Shown: positions 10,139 through 21,699 of the stretch, piece by piece
Numbering within the stretch: position 1 is the stretch's first letter
How the letters are laid out: each line of letters opens with the position of its first letter
The notes under the pieces: model-generated
Database searches by the model: none
What the model was told of the DNA's origin: nothing
Seen by the model: the letters and a program-made list of their open reading frames with translations, nothing else
Program-made: the position numbers and the translations under genes
NCBI GenBank assembly: GCA_944470555.2
Contig: OX104129.1
Coordinates: forward strand, 66,643,747-66,707,746
Reading direction: 5' to 3'
DNA: 64,000 nt
Origin: Heterobilharzia americana
Lineage: Eukaryota > Platyhelminthes > Trematoda > Strigeidida > Schistosomatidae

Positions 10139-12140
10139 CAGTAGAATAAATGTGCAAAAAATTTACAAGCTGGACAAGTGGAAGTATTGTCTTTGCACTA
10201 ACAAAAAAACCAGGCTCGTATCTCATCACTACACGTATTACCTGGAGAAAAATAAAGTTTGAAGCTAATACTTCCATGGCAACAGTTTGCATTCTTTGCT
10301 CGAGATAATGATGAAAAGTTTATGAGGGAATGTATGCACAAATTGTTTACTTATTGTACATCATTGACAATTCCAGAACGGTATGATTCATGCATGTTAA
10401 TACCATTCCACATCAGAGATTCATAATTTTGATGAATATTGTAACTAAAAGCCAAATGTCTTCACTTTTACACCTCCGGCATCCAGAAGCAATAGACTTG
10501 TTTGAATGCGCCAAGTGGATTCCCAGGAAATCTTGTCCGCCGTTTTTACAGGTCGTGACAGTCTTACGGTCGGTAAGTGTTGGACTTTTCTGGTCACTTT
10601 ATAATGAGTAAATTCTAGATTTCGATAATTATGAGGTTGTAGTCCAGCGAACATTTTTTTTATTTCTACTTGTTGTAGTTAGGTATTGTGAACGCAGTGA
10701 AACTGGTTACCTTCGATGGAGGGTAGTTTCAACCAAGGTCTGTTCCCCAAATAATTAATTCTCGATGACGACCTAGCCAACACTTAGAACTGAATTATTT
10801 TTCTACAACGAGAAAAAACAGACAAAGCAGCAGGCGGAGAAAGAAGCAAGAATCCCGACAAGAAGAGTGTTTTCTATGTTCATGCCTTCTCCCTACTTAA
10901 CTATCCTTGCTATGGCGTTCATTGTATGTGCGTTTACTATTGAGTACTTAAGAACATGAATTTCATGCTGTCAGATAGTGTAGAACTTCTATTTTTGATT
11001 ACTATGCCGTCAGTTTCAGGTCATAACTTATGGAAGTCTCCCCAACGCCTCGTATGAAAGGTCAGTGTAGGTGTGGTGGCTCTCATTATACATTAAGAGA
11101 GCCGAGTATACGAAGTGTCGCGGAAGAGACTGTCGGTGTATTCGATAAACCATAGAAGTCACCAGATGATAAGAAGTTAACTAGTAACCGACCAAGTTCA
11201 GAGGTTGATTTGGAGGCCTTCACTTCAGCTGGAAGTCTGTTCCACAACTGAGAGAATTTGACGGTGAAGAAGTTTGCGCGCAAGCAGAACTTGGACGATT
11301 TCATTTTGACGCTGTGGGCGTGGTTGCGCAGATCGTGACAACTGTTGTGTTCGAACTGAAACTCACCACTGGCTGTAAACGTATGTTTATGTAACACATT
11401 AAAGAAGTGTCAGGTTAATTTTGAGTCGTCTCATCCAAAGTAGTTCTAGACTTAATGTTCTGCATCTGGAGCTGTATTCCTGTTTGCAATCGTGTCCTAG
11501 TAATCTGGCTGTAGAATGTCTTTGGACACCCTCTATCTATTTTGTCTTTTATGCGGATATCACTCAATATAAATCGACAGTATTCTAAAAGTGGACGTAC
11601 TTAAGTTTTATAGAGCAGCAACTTGACTTCTTTGAGGCGAAAGTTACGAACTATGCAACCCATTAGGACCCTAGACTTGCGAGTCTGTGATGCCACCTGT
11701 TCAGAAGATCTGAGGTCCCTTGAACACCTTAGTCCAAGGTCACATACACTTTTAAGAACAGGTAGTTTCGTAGACGTAGATGTAGTTGGATGTCTACCGA
11801 GGGAGCACCAAAACATATCCAGCCACATTTGCCTATATTGAACTGCAGTTTCCAAGCAGCAGACCATGCGGATACTATATCGAGCTCCCTTTGTATTAGT
11901 GCTTGAAAGTGGGATAAATCATCATGGGTGAATGTGTATGCAACGTTTAGGTCATCAGCAAACAATAATGATTTACCGTGTGTAAAGCAGCTGGAGATGT
12001 CATTGACGTATAAAGAGAAGGGGACCTAATACACTGTCTTGAACTACGCATGAGGTGATTGGGGTAGGTTTTAGAGTGTGCAAGTCTACTTTCATGACGA
12101 GTGCGATTACTGAGGAAAGATTTAACTCACCCTTATAATT
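10139..12140 (-). mobile_element. CR1-like non-LTR retrotransposon, copy 1 (3' part)
   Basis: The minus strand shows the second half of a CR1-type RT: QDSVLGPLLF near 12040, YVND-ISSC, LLFADDLNVAY (11965 onward), KLQFNIGKCGWICFG, then the terminal motif FFTVKFSQLWNRLPAEV at about 11280-11200. About 900 bp of 3' UTR follows. The 3' terminus is near 10140, where the minus strand reads TTATTCTACTG. Small frameshifts and stops are present. Bases 10144-11698 are almost identical to 16417-17971, but this copy extends about 440 bp further 5'. Confidence 0.82.
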
Positions 12141-12164
12141 GGTAATCAATTCCTAGCGACTTCA

Positions 12165-12168
<4 letters not shown>

Positions 12169-12215
<47 letters not shown>
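12169..12215. repeat. (TA)n microsatellite
   Basis: About 47 nt of uninterrupted TA dinucleotides, starting right beyond the recognisable 5' limit of the CR1 copy. Confidence 0.98.
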
Positions 12216-12217
<2 letters not shown>

Positions 12218-13147
12218 CTTGCTTTTAATTTAATATTGGGCTATTTCTAATGAGAAATCAGTTGATTTACTTGGAGGAGCTTGACGTCTTCATCCTCTGG
12301 GTTTCAATCTCTTTTGTGGAGTAAACACATAACCTTTGAATTTTTATCATGGTGAATTTGTCACTCACGAGAAATGGTATGGAGAAACTATGGTTAAGGC
12401 CTTGTTATCCTATCATACTGTCCATTCTAAAGCGTTATGTGATAACTGTGTAATGTATAGTATACTTGCATCTAAGTAGTGTGATATGTTGACGTCGAAG
12501 ATGGCATACATAAGTAGATACCCAATGAACACTTTGTATGCCTGATAGACAGATAATTGGATCTTTACCACTTGGTTCCCTGAGGAGCTGATGGATGGAC
12601 TTATGACACTGAGATTAAATAACTACTCAAACGTTCCTATCAGTGATTCACTGGATATGGTTTGTGTCAATGTATTTCTTTAGTTGATAATGATGATGAT
12701 GATTTCTTTGGGCCTTGTCGCACTTGGAAGTTTTACTGAGAAACGGTGTGACTGGAAGCAGCTGGTTGCATTGCATTTAGTCTGGGTTTGGGAAGCTGGG
12801 TGATCGAACTAGCTACGTCAGCCGGAATGACTTTTCTCTGAGTTTCTACCACGACCAAACATCTGTTGGACAATGGTAAGACTACCAGCTGTTACCATCA
12901 TACTGTAGGTAACTAGCGTTATGACACATGCTGAACTGTGAAGTAACAGTACTGGAGGCACTGAGAGTTTCCAGCAAGATTCAGGATTACTTATAAGTAG
13001 ATGTTACAACCATCTTAATTTTCGGGGCATATGAATGAATGCACTTACAAAGTGGAATATTAGAACACAAAGTCCAGTTAAAGCCACATCTTCCACAGAG
13101 GTTCCAGTCCTAACATGTGGCGTCTAGAGATGTAGTTTATACTGCAG
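12216..13147. other. No gene seen
   Basis: A short (GAT)n-like run lies at about 12690-12705. No ORF or known repeat could be supported. Confidence 0.4.
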
Positions 13148-13650
13148 TCAGCTCCGAGTGCTGAATCTGAAGTGGCATTGTACCCCTTCGAATTTTAGTT
13201 TGTCACTTACACGGAGGGCACTCAGAATAAACGTGCAGTATTCTAAAAGTGGGCAGATGCATACTTTGCAAAGTGGAACACTTACCTTAGTACTATAGCA
13301 GTTACGAATGATACACCCCAGTAGTCTCCATGACTTATTTTTGCTATCGATTGCTTGTTCAGAGAAAGCCAATTTCATAGAATGTATTTACCCTCTATAT
13401 AAAGTGGAATTCAGTCTTGGTAACTTGTTCACATACTTCAAATATCAGGTCGAGGTTATTTATACCAATGCAGATCCATCCGGATTTGTCATTGTCGAAT
13501 TGTAGGAGGGTCTCAACACACCAGGAAACAACCTAACTTAGTTCATGTAGAGTGGCAGTCTTAGTGTCACTTCATAGATATAACAGGAATTACACACCTT
13601 TAGGTCGTTGGCGTATAGATAAGCTTCACTCGTCAACTGTGCAAACGTAG
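13148..13650 (-). mobile_element. CR1-like RT fragment
   Basis: The minus strand encodes EAYLYANDLKV, QFDNDKSGWICIG, NNLDLIFEV, LAFSEQAIDSKNKSWRLLGCI and VSVPLCKVCICPLLEYC. These are the region from the catalytic YADD-equivalent (here YAND) to the CR1 C-terminal domain. The plus-strand copy at 33320-33800 has the same words, so both belong to one family. Frame breaks make it a pseudogene. Confidence 0.75.
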
Positions 13651-13654
13651 GTTT

Positions 13655-14056
13655 TCAGTCATTCTGTGTTAAGTCTTCGACTGTTTCTGGCCATTTCATC
13701 TGCAACACAGGGGGCGATTTCCCTACTGCGCTTTCCAAAGTTTCAAGAGGGTTAGAACCCACCGAATAGTTCACCTGTTCTAAGGCTATAGAGTAGTTTC
13801 TCATTTTTATAGCTAACCTTGACATCGCTTCGGTATCATTTATTTTCCGTGTTATCATACAGTTGGGCCAGGATAACTTCATGGGTCGTTTCAAAAAAGG
13901 TTTTAGTATATCGCATGCCCTTTGGTAACCGAGCGATGGTGGAAGCATAACACTTTTTTTATAGCCTAAAAAATGTCGACCTGTTTCAGAATATATTGAA
14001 TGAAAATTGGATGGGTTTGCAAAGGAATAAACGATTTGAAAATCCATCCTAAGCAC
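13655..14056 (-). pseudogene. BEL/Pao-type gag (DUF1759-like) fragment
   Basis: An open stretch of 133 residues contains LGYQRACDILKPF, INDTEAMSRLAIKMRN, LEQVNYSVGSN-LETLES and VLQMKWPETVEDL. This order (repeat-unit Leu/Lys helix, then a region on Leu-rich neighbours, then a Trp-containing helix) resembles the gag-like domain at the start of BEL/Pao polyproteins, a group present in schistosomes. No protease or pol follows. The match is by recollection of the family pattern, so moderate confidence. Confidence 0.5.
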
Positions 14057-15080
14057 TATCTGACAGTGCTGATATTTATTTGAATATTTTCGCCCTCTTC
14101 GTGGATATTTTTTGGCCTTCTCTTGATGTGTTGTCTCGTCTTTCGTTTTTCCTTTTCCTCTGAAGATGCTGGTCTGAAATCACGCATGGTAAAAATGAAC
14201 TACCGCAAGAAAGTCATTTTACTTCAACCGGAATCAAGTCTATAAGTGTACAAACAATATATCACCTCAAACCTTCATCGAGCTTACTGTTTTCACCTAA
14301 GTATGGAACTAAATACTCGAAAATACTTTCCAACATCGTAACAGCCGCCATTTACTGCGGACGTACTTTGTAAGTTTTGGGCAAACCCTGAAAAGTATAC
14401 TTCGGGTTGAAACGGGAAAATACACAGTACTCCCGGAAACTGTTAAAAGTTTCAAATTGTGTCCGAAGTAGGTTTGGCCTTACACTCGAAGTGTACAAAG
14501 TGCACCCAAAGTAAATGCTGCTTGGGTAATCACAAGATAATTAGCCAGTGACTGTACATCGTACGAACTTTTACTGCTTTAAACTTTTACTCGAAAAAAC
14601 ACTCATATTTAACAAGTTCAGCAGCCTTTACTCTTGTACTTACCTTTTAGTGTCCCTTGAAATCACTTGCCATTCTGTAACGCAAGTAGTGAAATCCGCG
14701 CCTTTCCTAGTGCCGCTTATTTCGCACTCACATTTGTACAACTGAATGAATCTTCAATCCTTTTGAAGTTGAACAAATTTAATTATATGTTAGAGATACC
14801 CTGCTGCTTTGAACTTATAAGACACACTTAACATGATAGTTTTTGGTGTTGGTAATTTATGTGGCTTGCATGTTTACATCTGTCTGCCTGTATTAAATGA
14901 GAATTAGCTCTAATAAGGCATTCAGCATTTGGCGCATATTCCTTACCTTCGGGAAATACGAATGAAATTATTCCCCTTAAAAAGTTAACAATGTGTAGAA
15001 ACTTTAGTTATCTGCTGTTTAATAAAGACGCTCGACACTTACGGCGGATGACAGGTTTATGGTAGATGTTTATAGAAACT
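14057..15080. other. No gene seen
   Basis: This may include decayed upstream sequence of the BEL/Pao fragment (14060-14170, Lys/Arg/Glu-rich on the minus strand). Nothing else is recognisable. Confidence 0.4.
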
Positions 15081-16240
15081 AGAATAGAAACAATGAAACT
15101 GGTTACTGTAAAGTCCGTGAACCCTGCAAAACTGTAATAACATATGCCATAATGTCATACGAGAGAAAGCTAGTGAGGAGTTCACAAAAATGTCTCAAAA
15201 GCCTGTTTGCATCCATTACAAGAAGAACAAAGAGAAATTTCCCCCCTCTTGTAACAGATGGAAGGCCCAACAGTCTGACGGAATCTAATCTGTCCAAACC
15301 TAAATGTCTATCGAGTTATCTTGATGAAGTCTTCTCTACTGATAATGTGGATGAAGGGCTCAATTGTGATATCATTACTGCTTCACCAATGGACTCAGTG
15401 TTCATAACAAAGGGGACAGTCTTGCAGTTGCTCACTAATCTGAAACCCGGAAAATCCCCGGGTCCGGATGAGTTACACCGCAGACTGATATCTTTGACAT
15501 GGGACATTAATTCTGGGCCAATCACTGATCTTTTCAGTGTGTCACTATCTCGGACTCGCCACCCTAGAGACTAGAAAGAAACCATAACCAGCCCGGTATT
15601 TGAGGTCGGTATTCTCCAGCTGATGGCTAACTACTGCCCGGCGAACCTAACCAGCATAGTTACCAGGGTTCTCGAAAAAATAAATCGTGACAAGGTAGTT
15701 AAAGATGTTGAATCAACTAGTCTTTAGGCACCACATCGTCACAGTGTTCGTACTGGAGGCTCCTGTTCATCAAATCTCCTTATCGCGAGAGAGGAATGGG
15801 CTGCAGCCCATGACTGCAACTTATCAATACGTGCCATGTTTATGAACTTCAGAAAGGCATTCGATAGGGTGTCATATGTGAAATTACCAGGGAAGCTTCC
15901 CTCTTTTGGGTTTGGTGCCTCATTGCAAACCCGGATCAGGGGCCTTCTGTGCGATAGAAGGCAAAGGGTGAAGGTTGGCGGGGTACTGTGCTGATGAGAA
16001 CCTGCGACGACTGGAGTTCGTCGAGGAACAATCTTAAGTCCGCTAGTTTTCTTGTTATGTGTCAGCGAACTACGGAAAATACTCAGCCCTTCGGTGCTGC
16101 TGTTCGCCGATGATGTCACGATTTCAAAACCTACGCTTACTGTAATGCAGCTGCAGCGAAGAGCCTTCACACATTGTGGTTCGACTTCACAGGTTTCAAA
16201 AGTTTCAATCAGGATATGTTCAGAATACCGTATTAATGGT
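15081..16240 (+). mobile_element. CR1-like RT (plus strand), 5' part
   Basis: 15152-15574 encodes a stretch ending in LLTNLKPGKSPGPDELHRR, the characteristic entry of a CR1/jockey-type reverse transcriptase. Further pieces are VRTGGSCSSNLLIAREEW, MNFRKAFDRVSY, RRQRVKVGGVL, GVRRGTILSPLVFLLCVSEL and VLLFADDVTIS, so motifs up to the catalytic FADD box are present in order. Several stops (for example near 15574, 15727 and 15993) inactivate it. The element is interrupted by another CR1 copy at 16412-17971 and resumes after it. Confidence 0.82.
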
Positions 16241-16411
16241 AATCAAAAAAATAACAATAATAATTCCTGAACATACAAGCACACACCATTTTTACAGGTA
16301 TGAATAAATTGATATTCAAATGACATTCATCTTCACCGGAAGGTTATCTCAATCCCTAACCGTTGTCACTAAAAGATATAAGTGCTGCATCTTCATATCA
16401 TGAAAACATCC

Positions 16412-17971
16412 CAGCAGAATAAGTGTGCAGAAAATTTACAAGCTGGACAAGTGGAAGTATTGTCTTTGCACTAACAAAAAAACCAGGCTCGTATCTCATC
16501 ACTACACGTATTACCTGGAGAAAAATAAAGTTTGAAGCTAATACTTCCATGGCAACAGTTTGCATTCTTTGCTCGAGATAATGATGAAAAGTTTATGAGG
16601 GAATGTATGCACAAATTGTTTACTTATTGTACATCATTGACAATTCCAGAACGGTATGATTCATGCATGTTAATACCATTCCACATCAGAGATTCATAAT
16701 TTTGATGAATATTGTAACTAAAAGCCAAATGTCTTCACTTTTACACCTCCGGCATCCAGAAGCAATAGACTTGTTTGAATGCGCCAAGTGGATTCCCAGG
16801 AAATCTTGTCCGCCGTTTTTACAGGTCGTGACAGTCTTACGGTCGGTAAGTGTTGGACTTTTCTGGTCACTTTATAATGAGTAAATTCTAGATTTCGATA
16901 ATTATGAGGTTGTAGTCCAGCGAACATTTTTTTTATTTCTACTTGTTGTAGTTAGGTATTGTGAACGCAGTGAAACTGGTTACCTTCGATGGAGGGTAGT
17001 TTCAACCAAGGTCTGTTCCCCAAATAATTAATTCTCGATGACGACCTAGCCAACACTTAGAACTGAATTATTTTTCTACAACGAGAAAAAACAGACAAAG
17101 CAGCAGGCGGAGAAAGAAGCAAGAATCCCGACAAGAAGAGTGTTTTCTATGTTCATGCCTTCTCCCTACTTAACTATCCTTGCTATGGCGTTCATTGTAT
17201 GTGCGTTTACTATTGAGTACTTAAGAACATGAATTTCATGCTGTCAGATAGTGTAGAACTTCTATTTTTGATTACTATGCCGTCAGTTTCAGGTCATAAC
17301 TTATGGAAGTCTCCCCAACGCCTCGTATGAAAGGTCAGTGTAGGTGTGGTGGCTCTCATTATACATTAAGAGAGCCGAGTATACGAAGTGTCGCGGAAGA
17401 GACTGTCGGTGTATTCGATAAACCATAGAAGTCACCAGATGATAAGAAGTTAACTAGTAACCGACCAAGTTCAGAGGTTGATTTGGAGGCCTTCACTTCA
17501 GCTGGAAGTCTGTTCCACAACTGAGAGAATTTGACGGTGAAGAAGTTTGCGCGCAAGCAGAACTTGGACGATTTCATTTTGACGCTGTGGGCGTGGTTGC
17601 GCAGATCGTGACAACTGTTGTGTTCGAACTGAAACTCACCACTGGCTGTAAACGTATGTTTATGTAACACATTAAAGAAGTGTCAGGTTAATTTTGAGTC
17701 GTCTCATCCAAAGTAGTTCTAGACTTAATGTTCTGCATCTGGAGCTGTATTCCTGTTTGCAATCGTGTCCTAGTAATCTGGCTGTAGAATGTCTTTGGAC
17801 ACCCTCTATCTATTTTGTCTTTTATGCGGATATCACTCAATATAAATCGACAGTATTCTAAAAGTGGACGTACTTAAGTTTTATAGAGCAGCAACTTGAC
17901 TTCTTTGAGGCGAAAGTTACGAACTATGCAACCCATTAGGACCCTAGACTTGCGAGTCTGTGATGCCACCT
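16412..17971 (-). mobile_element. CR1-like retrotransposon, copy 2, 5'-truncated
   Basis: This is a nearly perfect direct repeat of 10144-11698 at a constant offset of 6273, with only a few differences seen near its 3' end (10144-10160 versus 16417-16433). It ends abruptly at 17971 inside the RT reading frame, while copy 1 continues further. The 3' ends coincide, as expected for 5' truncation of a non-LTR insertion. It retains FFTVKFSQLWNRLPAEV. It splits a plus-strand CR1 RT in two. Confidence 0.88.
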
Positions 17972-18420
17972 TTTCTACTTACGTTATGCCTCTCTTAGAA
18001 TACTGCATTTAAACGGCCAACCTATGCCCAAAGGTGGATGCTGGCGTACTAGCAAATGGTCAAGTTGTGACAGTAAGCTGGTGTCAGGCATTTCGTGTCC
18101 ACTCTTGAGGAACCACGAAATCAGCCGAACTGATTCCTCATGGTGGCATGTCGTATCCTAAATGATGGATTCTCTGTTGTCTTATCTTCTCTCCCCTGCT
18201 AGGATTGACCATCTCCGACGGCATCACAAAAGAGTTCTAAAACCACGATCGAATCAACTTAGCGCGAATCTGCGTTTCTTCTCCTCGTGTAGTCAACGAC
18301 TGGAACTCTTTATCCCAGGAAGTAGTATCAGCACCTTTGATCAACGCGCTCAAGAAGAAAGTAGATCTTCAGTGTGACATCCTCTGCGAGGCCTAACACA
18401 GGCCAACTCCCCTACTATCC
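17972..18420 (+). mobile_element. CR1-like RT (plus strand), C-terminal part
   Basis: This resumes the element of 15081-16240. LEYCI-TANLC at about 17995, then LRFFSSCSQRLELF and STFDQRAQEE near 18265-18360, correspond to the final RFFSxRVVxxWNxL region of CR1-type proteins. Stops occur between. Confidence 0.7.
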
Positions 18421-19500
18421 TTACAACTGAAAACTTAAACTGTCGTCCTGTTGTATTCTGTACACCAAATCCGCTTACTTAAACCTGCTGATTACCTTCG
18501 AGCAATGAAGCCATACCAGCCAGACTTGTCAAATTGGCCCGAATATATAATCGCCCCAGCAAGCCGGCGTGCACTTGCATTCTCAACTATAAATTATCAT
18601 AGACATTATTATTGTCATTATCTCTCACCCCTTATCGCTGTAATATCATTTTATTGTTTCCCCTCTTCTTTGACTTGGTGCTCATCATCTGCCGTTGTTT
18701 TGGTTGAGACCTATCCTTGATGCTCCATCTTGTCATCGTATACGAAAGATGCCCGAGGTCTATGTGTAGCTGTTGTCACCTGGACCATCAACCGTTCCAA
18801 CCTGTATTTCCATCCACTACCACAAGTATTCCCGGTGGAGTTAGTGTACATTACCTCTAAACATAACGTGGCGAATCGGAAATGCACTTATTTAGACACT
18901 CATCTTGGCTATATAATTGGGGATACTTACTGACACCTTCGATGGCATAACTTGGTCCTTTGTGGTTAGCGAAACTACAAACGGAAGAACCTTCTAATGA
19001 ACAGACGGTTGTACTGCTAGATAACAGACTGTGCAGATGAACCAAGAACGTCGGCCGGTCACAGCGCAAAATCCGAACATTGCGCGCCCTTGTTGTTGAT
19101 AGCGGAACCTATCTGTGTAATGGCAGGTGAAAGTTCATGCCCGCCTCATGATTTACATCAAGTTTTAGTGGAGCTACGACCATCAATAACCTGGTGTGTG
19201 GATTATATAATACCAAAGACTGTTCTGCAAACTTTCAAGAATTTTCAATTTGACGGTGACTGTAAACTGGTATCTCTCATGTTGAATCCATTACAAGAAA
19301 ATGAGAGTCTTTATTATCGTTGCTCTGACGCTCTGCATACGCTGTAAAATGGTATTTTCTTCGCCTCACAACCGCTACATTCTGATGCTTTTCATAGATT
19401 TCAACGACCCCTTCTCTGTACCATTCAGGACCCATAAAACGTCGGTGTGATGATGCCTGTAAACTGGCTTCTCTCGTGTTAAATTATTAATGTGAATCTT
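18421..19500. other. No gene recognised
   Basis: It contains the probable 3' UTR of the plus-strand CR1 and AT-rich sequence. A trinucleotide-rich patch (CATTATTATTGTCATTAT) lies near 18600. No supported coding sequence. Confidence 0.4.
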
Positions 19501-20640
19501 AACTGGTATTCCAGGAGTTGCCACTTATATAGACGATATGCTAATAGTTGTAGCTTTCTTTGAAGAGTTGGGAGATCGAATGTGACTTTTGCTACAGAAG
19601 GTTGTTGGCAACGGGCTACAGCCAAGAGCGGAAAAATCTGGATTTCTCTAACAAACCGTGAAGTGCTTTGGTTTTATGTTTGACGCGAGTAGACGATGAC
19701 CTGGCCCTGAGAACAAATGACGACTCAACATATGCTGGTCCTGACAGATGCGTCGACACCTCACTCCTTCTTGGGAACGGTTAGTTACTACCCAGCCTTT
19801 CTGTCATCGTTGCATAATATCTGTGAACTGCCGAACCATTCTTTGCAAAAGGATCTCCCGTGGGTCCCGTGCAAAGAGTGTAATGGAGCCATCTAACGAC
19901 TGAAGAGCATCTTCAAATCCTAATTGTTTCTCACACGTAACGGGCCGAAACTACACATTATAGCCTCAGCAGACGTTTTGCTTGCAAGAACTGGTTCCGT
20001 TGTATCAAAAAAGGGATGAAACTTCGCTACAAGCCAATAGGTTCATCCAAAACTCCTTGCTGGCGTTGGTGTCGGATCATGACCTTAAGCGATTATTTCG
20101 CTTCCACCCAGGTCTCAGCGTCCTAATGGACGCCCGGTATTCAGAGACTGAGCGATTATACCGGCGCTTTACGAAAGACGGCGCTGAAACAGTTCACTGG
20201 CCGGCACCCACGCGTTGTGCTGATTAAGTCTACTCCCAGAGGTCGTGCATACTAGCCGAGCATGCGGGCTGACAGCAGAATTCGTTAACGGACGCCAACG
20301 GAGTAAAGCCACAACGGAAAATCAGCCCAGCGAGCAAACGGAAGCTGGGCATCATCCACAGCCATGGTCCTGACCACACAGATTTCTTTGGGCCGGTTGA
20401 TCGCATATGTTATTTGGTTCTTGTGGACGTCTATTCATAGTAGCTCGAGGTAGCTTCAATTATCCCACTCTTCAGCACCTGAACCACACCACCTCTCGCT
20501 ACAACTTTCTCGTGCTGTGATATTCCGAAATGCATTGTATCTGGCAATGATTGTCGGCACTTAGCGTCATCCAAGAGAGAGGCTACTTTTCACTCCTTTC
20601 GCCGATGACCTTTGTAGCTATTTCACGCATTGCAAGTCAT
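19501..20640 (+). mobile_element. Decayed Ty3/Gypsy-like pol
   Basis: GVATYIDDMLIVV at about 19517-19556 is the catalytic YxDD box of a Gypsy-type RT, followed by a stretch resembling LQ-G-GLQPRAEKSGF and VKCFGFMFDA. Around 20370-20430, DFFGPVDRICYLVLVDVYS matches the integrase core (HVDFxGP...YYLVxVDAHS). Frameshifts and stops are frequent. No LTRs were identified around it. Confidence 0.65.
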
Positions 20641-21520
20641 TCCTGTTTGCCAATGACCTCAGGGTGGTCCACATCTTTTGTTGATGCCTTAAACTGCCTT
20701 CAAAAATGGAAACAGACAGAACTAGTCCAGGTAACTAACTAGACCACCATATGGAAGCCGCGATCCGACATATACAAGTGTGACTAGGTGGCTCCGGTGC
20801 ACCCATCGTTAATATCCAACCAAGTCTCCAAACTATGAACCCACCTAGCCCCCTGAGTGTCACAGACTTTGGTCTGAGGTATTCTAGCTACTTGACATCC
20901 AGTGAACGAGATGCGGCTGAAACCTAGAAGTAAAGAATTCTTTTGCACTTAGTAGTCTCCAACATCTGCAGCCACGGAACAGAACTCCTACTCTGCAAGA
21001 CTTATGTGAGACCACTGCTGTAGCACCGCTCGTTCATCCTGAGTAGTACCCGCATCAACGACAGATTTAGGCTAGAAGGTGTTCAGAGATACATAGCCTG
21101 CTCTGAAACTAATTAGGACGAGATTACGTGTGTAGATGCACACACCTTATGTTGGAGCCAATTTGAATGGGACGACTGAACATGCATCTTGTTTTCCTCA
21201 AGGTTCTGCTTAATATATCATCCTCACCTAAACGGCGGCTTCCATTCCCACAGGCAGGCTGCCGAAAATTGCGGGAACAGGCCCACAAAGTTGAAATATG
21301 AAGTTTTAGAACATCTCCAAGGTTTAACTACTGAGAATATTGACAATTTCTAAGGTTTCCTTCTTGCTATTATCCCCTCTCTTGTTATCTTCCGGTTCAT
21401 ACACCCAAATTGATTTAGTCACGTTAGCACCAAGTGACTACGCTGAATGGCTTGCAAATGTAGTTGTAAAACCTGACGAGAATTTACTGAAAATATGTGC
21501 TCGGTTCAAACCATTTTCCA
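20641..21520. other. Unassigned, possibly more decayed Gypsy pol
   Basis: No convincing ORF. The position immediately after the integrase remnant suggests further decayed pol sequence, but I cannot point to motifs. Confidence 0.3.
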
Positions 21521-21660
21521 AAGCCCTCTACTTGTTAACTTTTCTCCACCAAGTTCTCCGAAATGTGGAACGATCTTTCTGTTGAAATTAGAGCTTATAG
21601 CCCACCCATCCAGTTTAGCTGTCTGCTAAACGGATTCCTAACCCCCAGTGACCTGATAAA
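21521..21660 (+). mobile_element. CR1-like C-terminal fragment
   Basis: With one frame correction the sequence near 21545-21600 reads FSEMWNDLSVEIRAYS, resembling the FxxxVxxWNxLPxEVxxA motif at the end of CR1 RTs. Confidence 0.5.
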
Positions 21661-21699
21661 CATATTAGGTCCAACATAGCTGTGCTCCACAACGATTAG

